This document shows positions 28,151-36,400 of a stretch of DNA of 64,000 nucleotides, piece by piece. Position 1 is the first letter of the stretch, and each line of letters opens with the position of its first letter. The notes under the pieces are model-generated. The model made no database searches and was not told the DNA's origin. It saw nothing but the letters and a program-made list of their open reading frames with translations. Position numbers and translations under genes: made by a program. The DNA comes from Nocardia veterana NBRC 100344. Its GTDB lineage: Bacteria > Actinomycetota > Actinomycetes > Mycobacteriales > Mycobacteriaceae. The stretch is from contig NZ_BAGM01000113.1 of the NCBI RefSeq assembly GCF_000308855.1, forward strand, positions 35,792-99,791, written 5' to 3'.

Positions 28151-28999
28151 CTATCCGCCTGCCCGAGCGGCGAGCACCGCATCGTAGAGTTCGCGCCGGG
28201 ACACTCCCCCCGCCCGCGCGGCCACCTGCGCACAGGCGTCCTTGAGCCGCACACCGTCGGCGACCAGTTCCTCCACCGCGCCGACCAGATCGACCGGATC
28301 CGCCGACACCGGTCGCGCCCCCTCGACCACCACCGTGATCTCACCGCGGGCGCCCTCGACCGCCCAGTCCGCCAGCTCCGCCAGGCCGCCGCGCACGACC
28401 TCCTCGTAGGTTTTGGTCAGCTCCCGGCACACCGCGGCTCGCCGGTCGGCGCCCAGGACCTCGGCGGCATCGGCCAGGCAGTCGGCGAGCCGGTGCGGCG
28501 CCTCGAAGAACACCACCGCCCGGGGTTCGGTGACGAGCGTGGCCAGCCATTGCTTGCGCTGACCGGACTTGCGGGGCGCGAACCCGTCGAAGCAGAACCG
28601 CTCCATCGGCAGCCCGGACAACGCGAGCGCGGTGGTGACGGCCGAGGGCCCGGGCAGACACGTCACCGGAAGATCGTGTTCGATACACGCCGCGACCATC
28701 CGGTAGCCGGGATCGCTCACCGACGGCATCCCGGCGTCGGTGACCAGCAGGACGACCCTGCCCGCTTCGATTTCCCCGAGCAGCAACGGGATTCGCGCGG
28801 ATTCGACGTGGTCGTAGAAACTCACCACCCGCCCGGTGATCTCCACCCCGAGCGCCTTGGCCAGGGCGCGAGTGCGGCGAGTGTCCTCGGCGGCCACCAC
28901 GTCCGCGGTGGTCAACGCGTCCCGCAGCCGCTGGGAGGCGTCCCCGATATCCCCCATCGGCGTCGCCGCCAGCACCAACCGCCCGCCGTGCTCGCCCAT
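28151..28999 (-). CDS. rsmI: 16S rRNA (cytidine-1402-2'-O)-methyltransferase
   Basis: This 282-residue SAM-dependent enzyme 2'-O-methylates C1402 in the decoding centre of 16S rRNA. The tetrapyrrole-methylase-like fold is shown by ATPMGDIGDASQRL near the N-terminus, VAAEDTRRT and VTDAGMPSVSDPGY. The ATG at 28999 gives the conserved N-terminus (MGEHGGRLVLAATP). The longer upstream frame is not conserved-looking and crosses into the pmt promoter region. It is divergent from pmt, as in mycobacteria. Confidence 0.95.
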   Translation of the reverse strand: MGEHGGRLVLAATPMGDIGDASQRLRDALTTADVVAAEDTRRTRALAKALGVEITGRVVSFYDHVESARIPLLLGEIEAGRVVLLVTDAGMPSVSDPGYRMVAACIEHDLPVTCLPGPSAVTTALALSGLPMERFCFDGFAPRKSGQRKQWLATLVTEPRAVVFFEAPHRLADCLADAAEVLGADRRAAVCRELTKTYEEVVRGGLAELADWAVEGARGEITVVVEGARPVSADPVDLVGAVEELVADGVRLKDACAQVAARAGGVSRRELYDAVLAARAGG

Positions 29000-29230
29000 C
29001 GCCGTCCTCTCCGCCGTTCCGCGCACCGCCCGTCGTTCGTTCCGGACCGCCGGCGCCCGCACCCGATCCGCGCACACGCTACCCCCTCGGCTCGGGCCCG
29101 CCCCGCCGCGTTCGCCGTCACGTCGTTCGCGACGGCCCCGGCTCCCGCGTCCCCGTCGGCTTCGTCTCCCGTGCACCTCGACTCACCGCCGCGCGGGGGA
29201 TGTGTCCGCCGACCGCATACGATCGGTGGC

Positions 29231-30817
29231 GTGACCCAGCTGACCGATGCGCGACCGGCGATCGGCGCGGGCCCGGCCTTGTCCAGTCCGGCGCCGCTGC
29301 GCCCCTCCCCCGATTTCGGCCCCACCGATCGGGCGCGGGGGTGGCTGGTCACGATCTTCCTCACCGCGATCGCGGCGGTCACTCGGTTCACCATGCTGAA
29401 CTACCCGACCGACGCCGGAACCCCGGTTTTCGACGAGAAGCATTACGCGCCGCAGGCCTGGCAGATGCTCACCGGCGGCGGGGTGGAGGACAATCCGGCC
29501 TACGGGTTGGTGGTGCATCCACCGGTCGGCAAGCAGATGATCGCGCTGGGCGAGGCGCTGTTCGGCTACACCAGCTGGGGGTGGCGCTTCACCGCCGCGG
29601 TGTTCGGCTCACTGCTGGTACTGCTGGTCATCCGCATCACCCGCCGCATGACGCGGTCCACGCTGATCGGCGCGGCCGCGGGCATTCTCCTGATCGCCGA
29701 CGGTGTCACCTTCGTCTCCTCGCGCATCGGGATGCTGGACATCTTCCAGGCCGTCTTCGTCGTCGGCGCCTTCGGCTGCCTGATCGTGGACCGGGACGAG
29801 GTGCGGACGCGACTGGCCCGGGCCGACGCCGAGGGCCGGATCGCGTTGACCGCGTTCGGGCCGCGGCTGGGGGTGCGCTGGTGGCGGTTCGGGGCCGGAC
29901 TCCTACTGGGAATGGCATGCGGCACGAAATGGTCGGGCCTGTACTTCATTCTGTTCTTCGGCCTGATGACGGTCTGCTTCGATGTGGCCGCCCGCAAGGC
30001 CTACGGGGTGCCGCGGCCGTGGGCCGGAACAGCGGTCCGCGATATCGGCCCGGCCCTGTACGCGCTGGTGCTCATTCCGCTGCTGGTGTATCTGGCCACC
30101 TACTGGGGGTGGTTCGCCAGTGAGGACGGCTACGACCGCTATTCGGTCGGCAACGCCGTCGGCACCGGCGGCACTTGGTCCTGGATTCCGGACGCCCTCC
30201 GCTCGCTGTGGCACAACCAGGCCGAATCATTGAAATTCCATGAGGGCCTGACCAATTCGGCCGGTAACCATCACCCGTGGGAATCCAAACCGTGGTCGTG
30301 GCCGATGGGGTTGCGGCCGATGCTGTACTACTACGCCGACAACGGCGTCACCGGCTGCGGCCAATCGGTGTGTGTGAAGGCGGTCATGCTGATCGGGACC
30401 CCGGCCATGTGGTGGCTGTCGCTGCCCATGGTGGCGTGGGCCCTGTGGCGCAGCGTCACCCGCCGGGACTGGCGGTACGCGGCGGTGCTGGTCGGCTACG
30501 GCGCCGGCCTGCTGCCCTGGTTCGCCGATCTGGATCGGCAGATGTACTTCTTCTACGCGGTGCCGATGGCCCCGTTCCTGGTGATGGGTCTGGCGCTGAT
30601 ACTCGGGGACATCCTCGGTCCGGCGCCGCTGGTACGAGCCCGCTCCGGCCGCTGGTTCGCGCTCGCCGGCGAGCGCCGGAGTCTCGGTCTGCTCCTGGTC
30701 TGCCTGTATCTGGGCCTGGTGATCGCCAATTTCATCTGGTTGTGGCCGATTCTGACGGCGCTACCCATCACCCCGGGCAACTGGCACGACCACCTGTGGT
30801 TGCCGAGCTGGCGCTGA
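29231..30817 (+). CDS. pmt: Dolichyl/polyprenyl-phosphate-mannose-protein mannosyltransferase
   Basis: This 528-residue GT39 membrane enzyme transfers mannose from polyprenyl-phosphate-mannose to Ser/Thr of secreted proteins during Sec export. The catalytic acidic pair is visible in FDEKHYAPQ (Asp68-Glu69). Multiple hydrophobic helices follow and the length fits the mycobacterial homologue (about 500-530). I use the GTG at 29231; the frame is open far upstream only because of high GC. Gene order rsmI-pmt-arcA is conserved with Rv1003-Rv1002c-Rv1001. Confidence 0.95.
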   Translation: MTQLTDARPAIGAGPALSSPAPLRPSPDFGPTDRARGWLVTIFLTAIAAVTRFTMLNYPTDAGTPVFDEKHYAPQAWQMLTGGGVEDNPAYGLVVHPPVGKQMIALGEALFGYTSWGWRFTAAVFGSLLVLLVIRITRRMTRSTLIGAAAGILLIADGVTFVSSRIGMLDIFQAVFVVGAFGCLIVDRDEVRTRLARADAEGRIALTAFGPRLGVRWWRFGAGLLLGMACGTKWSGLYFILFFGLMTVCFDVAARKAYGVPRPWAGTAVRDIGPALYALVLIPLLVYLATYWGWFASEDGYDRYSVGNAVGTGGTWSWIPDALRSLWHNQAESLKFHEGLTNSAGNHHPWESKPWSWPMGLRPMLYYYADNGVTGCGQSVCVKAVMLIGTPAMWWLSLPMVAWALWRSVTRRDWRYAAVLVGYGAGLLPWFADLDRQMYFFYAVPMAPFLVMGLALILGDILGPAPLVRARSGRWFALAGERRSLGLLLVCLYLGLVIANFIWLWPILTALPITPGNWHDHLWLPSWR

Positions 30818-30835
30818 GCCGCCCGCGAACTCGAG

Positions 30836-31204
30836 CTATCCGGGAGTTTCGCCGAGTGCCGCGCGGACGAAACGCAGCGCGGCCTCGTCGTCGAGGCCCA
30901 ATCGCCGGACGGCGGTGACGTATTCGGTCGCGGCCCGGCCGGCCGCGTCGCGGGTCGGATCGCCCGACGAGGCGATGAACGAGCCCAGCCGCCCCCGGGT
31001 TTCGAGTACACCGTCCTGTTCCAGCTCCCGGTAGGCGCGCGCCACCGTATTGGGTGCCAGACCGAGATGTCCCGCGAGTGCGCGCACGGTGGGGATCTTG
31101 GTCCCGGCGGTCAGTTCGCCGGACTGCACCCGGGCGACGATGCCCAGCCGCAGTTGTTCGTACGGCGGCACCGTGGAGTGGTGATCGACCGGGATATCCA
31201 GCAT
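30836..31204 (-). CDS. GntR family regulator (YtrA-like, short)
   Basis: This 122-residue protein has a winged-helix GntR domain (YEQLRLGIVARVQSGELTAGT and then IPTVRALAGHLGLAPNTVARAYRELEQDGVLETRG) and only a short helical tail of about 45 residues. That short tail is the mark of the YtrA subfamily, which often controls nearby transport genes. It lies 6 bp after arcA in the same direction, so it is probably in the arcA operon. Its target is not evident. Confidence 0.9.
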   Translation of the reverse strand: MLDIPVDHHSTVPPYEQLRLGIVARVQSGELTAGTKIPTVRALAGHLGLAPNTVARAYRELEQDGVLETRGRLGSFIASSGDPTRDAAGRAATEYVTAVRRLGLDDEAALRFVRAALGETPG

Positions 31205-31210
31205 CGGGGG

Positions 31211-32437
31211 CTACACCTCGTCGCGCGACAGCGGGCAGGACAGGCACCGGGGGCCGCCACGACCGGAGCCCAGTTCCGAGCCCGGAATGGTCAGCACCTC
31301 GATACCGGCATCGGCCAGCCGGGAATTCGTGTTCTCGTTGCGTTCGTAGGCGACGACGACGCCGGGCGCCAAGGCCAGTGTGTTGTTACCGTCGTCCCAC
31401 TGTTCACGTTCGGCCGTCACCCCGTCCAGGCCGGTGTCGATGACCCGCAATTTGTCGATGCCCATCGCCTCGGCCGCGGCGGGCAGGAACGGATCCGGGC
31501 CGCTCATCCGCACCGCATCGCCATCGGCGCGAATGGTGAACGCGCACAGCGAATTCTGTACGCCGGGATACATCACCACCGCATCGCGGTCGACCATGGT
31601 GCACACCGTGTCCAGGTGCATGGTCGCCCGGTTCTGCGCGATCGGCACCACCAGGACGGTGTGGGCCAGCGCATCGTCGAACAGGCTGCGCGCCAATGCT
31701 TCCGCGCCCGCGGGCGAGGTCCGTTCGCCCACGCCGATCGCCACCACCCCGGGGGCGAGCAGCAGCACGTCACCGCCCTCCATCGGCGCGGTATGCGATT
31801 CGTAGGCGCGGCGCACCCCGAGGAAGCGCGGATGGAAGGCGTAGACCAGATCGGTCAGCGAGGTTTCCCGGGCGCGGGCCGGCAGCGCCAGTGAGGTGAT
31901 GGCCACCTTGGGCCCCACCCAGAACGAGGAATCCCGCGTGAAGAGCAGATTCGGCAGCGGATCGATGACGAAATCGGTGCCGTGGTGCATGCGGCGCACC
32001 AGCGAGGTGGCATCGGGTTCGAACGGCAGTTCGTCGAAGGTCATGCCCGCCATGAGAATTCGGGCGAGGTCCGGCGCGGGCACCGCGCGCAGATAGGTCT
32101 TCAACTCCTCGGCGAGGGCGTAGCCGATCCGGCGCGCGTCGACGGCGGCGGTGATTCCCATGCTGCGCCCCGCCCCGCTGACCGCCAGCGTCTCGGTCAG
32201 CAGATCCGCCAGCAGCAGCACCTCCACGCCGCGACCGCGCAGTACGTCGGCGAAGATCTCGTGTTCCTGCTGTGCGCGCTCCACCCAGGGGATGGCGTCG
32301 AACAACAGTTGGTCGTTGTTGCGCGGGGTGAGCCGGCGCAGCTCATCGCCCGGCCGATGCAACAGCACGGCGCGCAGGGTTCCGACCTCCGTCGTCACGG
32401 AAAACGGTCGCGCCGGCGGCACAGCCTCTGTTCCCAT
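31211..32437 (-). CDS. arcA: Arginine deiminase
   Basis: This 408-residue enzyme hydrolyses L-arginine to citrulline and ammonia, giving acid resistance and, with other Arc enzymes, ATP. Catalytic features are visible: MEGGDVLLLAPG, MHLDTVCTMVDRD, and the nucleophile Cys398 in the C-terminal RGGPRCLSCPLSRDEV. The ATG at 32437 matches family length (about 402-410). No arcB or arcC is in the window. A SoxR-box lies 109 bp upstream but faces the other gene. Confidence 0.95.
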   Translation of the reverse strand: MGTEAVPPARPFSVTTEVGTLRAVLLHRPGDELRRLTPRNNDQLLFDAIPWVERAQQEHEIFADVLRGRGVEVLLLADLLTETLAVSGAGRSMGITAAVDARRIGYALAEELKTYLRAVPAPDLARILMAGMTFDELPFEPDATSLVRRMHHGTDFVIDPLPNLLFTRDSSFWVGPKVAITSLALPARARETSLTDLVYAFHPRFLGVRRAYESHTAPMEGGDVLLLAPGVVAIGVGERTSPAGAEALARSLFDDALAHTVLVVPIAQNRATMHLDTVCTMVDRDAVVMYPGVQNSLCAFTIRADGDAVRMSGPDPFLPAAAEAMGIDKLRVIDTGLDGVTAEREQWDDGNNTLALAPGVVVAYERNENTNSRLADAGIEVLTIPGSELGSGRGGPRCLSCPLSRDEV

Positions 32438-32545
32438 ATTCCGACCGTAACGGCCCGCCGCCGGGTTGGCACGAAATTGTTCGGCCACCACGCCGGTCCG
32501 TACCGCCACCATCGAGTTGGGTGGTTCCGGCCCGGCCGCCGATAA

Positions 32546-32563
32546 CCTCAAGTATTGTTCAGG
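32546..32563 (+). promoter_or_regulatory. SoxR box overlapping a leaderless-looking soxR promoter
   Basis: CCTCAAGTATTGTTCAGG ends 1 base before the soxR ATG. The left half CCTCAAGT is identical to the SoxR consensus half-site, and the right half keeps TCAGG-like symmetry. A -10-like TATTGT (32553-32558) lies 6 bases before the ATG, so the mRNA may start at or near the start codon. Confidence 0.7.
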
Positions 32564-32564
32564 T

Positions 32565-33125
32565 ATGCAACACACGACCTGGCAAGCCAAGGAGCTCACC
32601 CCCGGCCAACTGTCGGAACGCAGCGGGGTCGCGGTGTCGGCACTGCACTTCTACGAACGCGAGGGCCTGATCGCGAGTCGGCGCACCAGCGGCAACCAGC
32701 GCCGGTACTCCCGGGAAACGCTGCGCCGAGTGGCATTCATCCGGATCTCGCAGCGCGTCGGAATTCCGCTGAGCGAAATCCGTAAGGCTCTCGACACCCT
32801 ACCCGAGGGACGGACGCCCAACCGCAAGGATTGGGAGCGATTGTCGGTAACGTGGCGCGCCGACCTCGATCAGCGCATCGAACAACTGACCCGGCTGCGC
32901 AACAGCCTCACCGACTGCATCGGGTGCGGCTGCCTGTCGCTGGGCAGCTGCCGCATCGTCAACTATCACGATCGGCTCGGCGACGAGGGACCCGGCGCCC
33001 GCACCCTGGACGTCAGCATCGACTGCACCCGGCCCGAGGATTGCCGGACACCGGCCGCGCCGGACGAATCCGAGGCAGCCGGTTGCGGCGCGCAGAGCGC
33101 CGGACTCAGCGAAGGAACTTGCTGA
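32565..33125 (+). CDS. soxR: Redox-sensitive MerR-family activator SoxR
   Basis: This 186-residue protein has the MerR N-terminal winged helix (VSALHFYEREGLIASRRTSGNQRRY, in part) and a dimerisation helix. It also has a perfect [2Fe-2S] cluster motif CX2CXCX5C at Cys118, 121, 123 and 129. SoxR responds to redox-cycling compounds. The long C-terminal extension, about 55 residues after the cluster with extra cysteines, is longer than the enterobacterial protein. A SoxR-box touches its own start, suggesting autoregulation. Its 3' end overlaps the convergent SDR gene by 20 bp. Confidence 0.93.
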   Translation: MQHTTWQAKELTPGQLSERSGVAVSALHFYEREGLIASRRTSGNQRRYSRETLRRVAFIRISQRVGIPLSEIRKALDTLPEGRTPNRKDWERLSVTWRADLDQRIEQLTRLRNSLTDCIGCGCLSLGSCRIVNYHDRLGDEGPGARTLDVSIDCTRPEDCRTPAAPDESEAAGCGAQSAGLSEGTC

Positions 33126-33954
33126 ACTGGTCGTTCGCCCGGCGCATCGCGAACTCGTAGGGCCAGGCGAACTTTCGCGCCCACCAATAGCCGAAGCGCA
33201 CGTCGAAGGAGGTGTAGACGAGGAAGCGGTTCTTCTCGATCCCCCGCAGAATGGCCCGCGCCGCCTGGTCCGGCGTGGCCGCGTGCGACTGGAAGCGCTT
33301 GACGTAGCGCTGGATTCGCGGGTCCTGCCGGTCGACGCCGGCGATCTCGACGGTCTCCACCAGTTGCGTGTTCACCGCGCCGGGCACCACCAGGTGAACC
33401 GTGATCCCGTGCCGCGCCAGATCGAAGCGCAAGACCTCCGACACCCCGCGCAGACCGTATTTGCTCGCGCTGTAGGCGGCATGCCAGGGAAAGGCCAGCA
33501 GCCCCGCCGCCGACGACACGTTGACCAGCGCCCCGCCACGCCCGGCCCGCACCATGGCGGGCACGAAGCTCTCGATCACGTGGATCGGGCCCATCAGATT
33601 CACGTCGACCAGCGAGCGCCAGTGCCGGTGCTCGAGATTCTCCACCGTGCCCCAGGCCGAAATGCCGGCCACATTCATCACCACGTCGAGGCTGCCGTGA
33701 TTGTTGTGCACATCGTCGGCGAAGGCGGCGACGGCCGCGTAGTCACTGATGTCGAGCGCCCGCGATTCGAGCACCTTCCCTCCGGTGCGCCCGATTTCCT
33801 CGACGGTATCGGCGAGACCGGCGGCGTCGATATCGGTCAGCACCAACTCGGCGCCCTGCGCGGCGGCAGCGATCGCGGTCGCCCTACCGATGCCGCTGGC
33901 CGCGCCGGTGACCAGAGTTTTCTTGCCGCTCACGGACTTCAAGCGATCACGCAC
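33106..33954 (-). CDS. SDR family oxidoreductase
   Basis: This 282-residue SDR has TGAASGIGRATAI (about 16-28), NVAGISAWG, VNVSSAAGLLAFP and the active-site YSASKYG. The C-terminal 60 residues (RFLVYTSFDVRFGYWWARKFAWP) are aromatic-rich and probably membrane-associated, as in many mycolata SDRs acting on lipids or retinol-like substrates. It starts with GTG. The gene is convergent with soxR, overlapping by 20 bp, and follows the glycosyltransferase gene on the same strand. Confidence 0.88.
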   Translation of the reverse strand: MRDRLKSVSGKKTLVTGAASGIGRATAIAAAAQGAELVLTDIDAAGLADTVEEIGRTGGKVLESRALDISDYAAVAAFADDVHNNHGSLDVVMNVAGISAWGTVENLEHRHWRSLVDVNLMGPIHVIESFVPAMVRAGRGGALVNVSSAAGLLAFPWHAAYSASKYGLRGVSEVLRFDLARHGITVHLVVPGAVNTQLVETVEIAGVDRQDPRIQRYVKRFQSHAATPDQAARAILRGIEKNRFLVYTSFDVRFGYWWARKFAWPYEFAMRRANDQFSKFLR

Positions 33955-34086
33955 GCCGTTCCTCGAATGCTATGTGGTGACGTCCGTCACAGACGTCGCT
34001 TCCGGACCGGAAATCTCCGTTGCCCAGGAGCATACGTGTTCCCGGACACACCGCATCCACACCGGGCCGGTCGGAGCCGGTCACAG

Positions 34087-35214
34087 CTATGACAATCCGC
34101 CCATTACCGACAGCATTCCGGCGACGGCGACCGGCCACGGGAACTGTTCGGCGCGCGAACGAGCCGCGCGGCGCCGCTGGCCGGGCGGGCGGGCCAGCAC
34201 ATCGGTGACCGCCGCCGCGAAGGCCGAGGGATGGTCGGCGGCCACCGCCCCGCATTCGGCGGTGACGATATCGGCCAGCGCCGAGGATCGGCTGGCCACC
34301 ACCGGGGTCCCCGCCGCCAGCGCCTCGAGCGCCGCCAGCCCGAAGGTCTCGTGCGGCCCCGGAGCCAGCGAGATATCGGCGCTGGCCAACAGCGTCGCCA
34401 AATACGTTCGGTCGGTGATGAATCCCGTGAAATGCACCGCCGGCCGACCGTCGGGCAGCGCCGCCACCGCACGCGCCCGCCGCACCAGCGCCTCGCGGCG
34501 CGGACCGTCCCCGGCGACCACGAGGCGCACATCCACCCCGTCCCGCCGCAGCCGGTCCACCGCCTCGATACTGCGATCGACCCGCTTCTCCACCGACAGT
34601 CGCCCGCAGTGCACCACCAGATGCGAGCCGCCCAGCCGGGCCCGCAACGCCCGGTCGTGGCGGTGCGGGGTGAACAGATCCAAATCGACGCCCAGCGGGA
34701 CCAGGGCGAGATTCGGCGCATCGATGCGTTCGAATTCGGCGCGAGCGAACGCGGTCGTGCACACGACCATGTCGTAGTCCGCGGCGGTGCGACGATTGGC
34801 GATATCGGCGGCCCGGCGGGCGAGCGAGCCGGGCAGCACCTGGCCGAGCAGCCGATCCAGCCGCTCGTGCGAGATCATCACCGAGGCGATGTCGCGGCGT
34901 CGTGCCCAGCGGCCGAAGCCGCGCAGGGTGAGCCGATCCGACACCTCCAGCGCGTCCGGCGCCAGGCCGGTCAGCAGATCGGCCACCCGACGCGGGTCGG
35001 CCGCGCGGTAACCGCCGGTCCACGGAATCGCCAAGGCCGGCACGGTAATCCGCACCACCCCACTCGGCAGCACCTCCTCGCCGCGATGGGCGCCCGGCAC
35101 GATCAGCACCACCTCGTGACCGGCGGCCACGTATCCGGCGCCGAGATGATGCAGTGCGGTGCGGAGTCCGCCCGAACGCGGACCGTAGAAGTTCGCCAGC
35201 TGAGCGATGCGCAC
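34087..35214 (-). CDS. Glycosyltransferase family 4 protein
   Basis: This 375-residue GT-B enzyme starts with the donor/acceptor loop motif RIAQLANFYGPRSGGLRTAL and has the C-terminal sugar-nucleotide site VHCGRLSVEKRVDRSIEA, followed by GPHETFGLAALEALAAGTPVV (E-x7-E). Relatives in mycobacteria are mannosyl- or glucosyltransferases for envelope glycolipids. I prefer GTG 35214, which puts the fold at residue 1; the longer reading uses TTG at 35229. The acceptor is not known. Confidence 0.88.
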   Translation of the reverse strand: MRIAQLANFYGPRSGGLRTALHHLGAGYVAAGHEVVLIVPGAHRGEEVLPSGVVRITVPALAIPWTGGYRAADPRRVADLLTGLAPDALEVSDRLTLRGFGRWARRRDIASVMISHERLDRLLGQVLPGSLARRAADIANRRTAADYDMVVCTTAFARAEFERIDAPNLALVPLGVDLDLFTPHRHDRALRARLGGSHLVVHCGRLSVEKRVDRSIEAVDRLRRDGVDVRLVVAGDGPRREALVRRARAVAALPDGRPAVHFTGFITDRTYLATLLASADISLAPGPHETFGLAALEALAAGTPVVASRSSALADIVTAECGAVAADHPSAFAAAVTDVLARPPGQRRRAARSRAEQFPWPVAVAGMLSVMGGLS

Positions 35215-35345
35215 CCGCCGATCGTGCAACCCGCGTGAACCACGCCGGCGAATATCGGATGAATCCCCGCGAAAGGATCGGCGAACCGCCTGCTCCGGTC
35301 CGTGCCTCCCCGGATCGCTTCACCCGGCGGCCGGGCGTACCCGGA

Positions 35346-36392
35346 TCATGCCACGTGCGCCCGCTCGGGACCCAGCCGCGACAATTCGGCGCGGACCGTG
35401 ATCCACTCCGAGTCCGCGAAGCGGAGCCGGAAGGTGAATTCCGTTGCGGCGCTGTCGCCCGTACCCGCGAAAACGGTCGCGAAGGCGCCGCGGTAGGTCT
35501 GCTGGTCGTCGGGATGCACCAGCGGTCGCTCCGTACTCCACCGGTGCAAGGGCGGCGGCGGCACACTGGTCCACTCGTAGACCACGCCCATCGCCAGCTC
35601 CACGAAGCCGACGCCGGCCCGGCCCGACCGGGACACCGCCCTGGTGATGGCCAGGTCGGTATCGGGACGCGGCGGGCTCACATCGGTGATCTCGTGCAGC
35701 AGGGCCCGAGTGATATGGGCGGTGCGCGCGGGGGTCGCCGCGCCGAGATGTGGATCGGCGCGATGCACCCGAATCACCAGCTGGAAGTTCCGCACGACCT
35801 CGTCGTCGCCGCGAATGGCCAGCTCACCCTGCCAGCGGCCGGCGGGATCGGTTCCGGCGACGACCGCGGTGTAGGCCATCCGCTCGTCGAAGCGCACCAT
35901 CCGGCCGAACACCTCCGGCGGCGTGCGCACCAGCCGCACGTTCTCGGGGGCACGGGCGAAGGCCAGCTCCTCCAGGCCGGGACCGTGATGAGCCAGTTCG
36001 GTACCGGAGTCCCAGTCCCACGCCGCTACCGCCCGCCGCGGCGGCGGTTGCTGCCCGGCGGCGCCCAGCCACAACTGCACCCCGTGCACGGCCCCGAAGG
36101 AGCAGAAGATCGGCACCGCGATCGCCGTCCAGTCGGCCTCGGTCAGCACGATCCGCCCGTCCGCCACGGAATCATCGGACACCTGTGGATATTTGGCGGG
36201 TGCCGCGCCCAGCGCGGCGTCGATGGCGGTCGCCGCCAGGGTGGTGGCAGCGGCGCCGAGCGCACGTCCCGCCCGGGCCGGGCTGGTCCACTCCCGAATG
36301 CGCGGTCCGTCCGCGACGATCGTCGGCTCCGCCCCGGGCCCCAGCGTTTCCACGAGCAACCAAGACGAACCGACGGTATCTGCCTCGCCCAT
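35346..36392 (-). CDS. GAF/PAS-like sensory protein next to the c-di-GMP enzyme
   Basis: This 348-residue protein starts with MGEADTVGSSW at 36392, 8 bp after the GGDEF-EAL gene on the same strand. Its N-terminal half resembles a GAF-type module found in mycolata (possibly DUF5593, from memory). The C-terminal 110 residues have a PAS look, with LVHPDDQQTYRGAF and FTFRLRFADSEWITVRAEL. No output domain is visible, so it may feed a signal to another protein. The coupling to the c-di-GMP gene suggests a shared pathway. Longer readings overlap the EAL coding region and are rejected. Confidence 0.75.
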   Translation of the reverse strand: MGEADTVGSSWLLVETLGPGAEPTIVADGPRIREWTSPARAGRALGAAATTLAATAIDAALGAAPAKYPQVSDDSVADGRIVLTEADWTAIAVPIFCSFGAVHGVQLWLGAAGQQPPPRRAVAAWDWDSGTELAHHGPGLEELAFARAPENVRLVRTPPEVFGRMVRFDERMAYTAVVAGTDPAGRWQGELAIRGDDEVVRNFQLVIRVHRADPHLGAATPARTAHITRALLHEITDVSPPRPDTDLAITRAVSRSGRAGVGFVELAMGVVYEWTSVPPPPLHRWSTERPLVHPDDQQTYRGAFATVFAGTGDSAATEFTFRLRFADSEWITVRAELSRLGPERAHVA

Positions 36393-36400
36393 ACCGGGAT

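Noticed and set aside
28493..29230. N-terminal extension of pmt over rsmI
   Set aside because: Antisense to rsmI; the GT39 fold starts after 29231.
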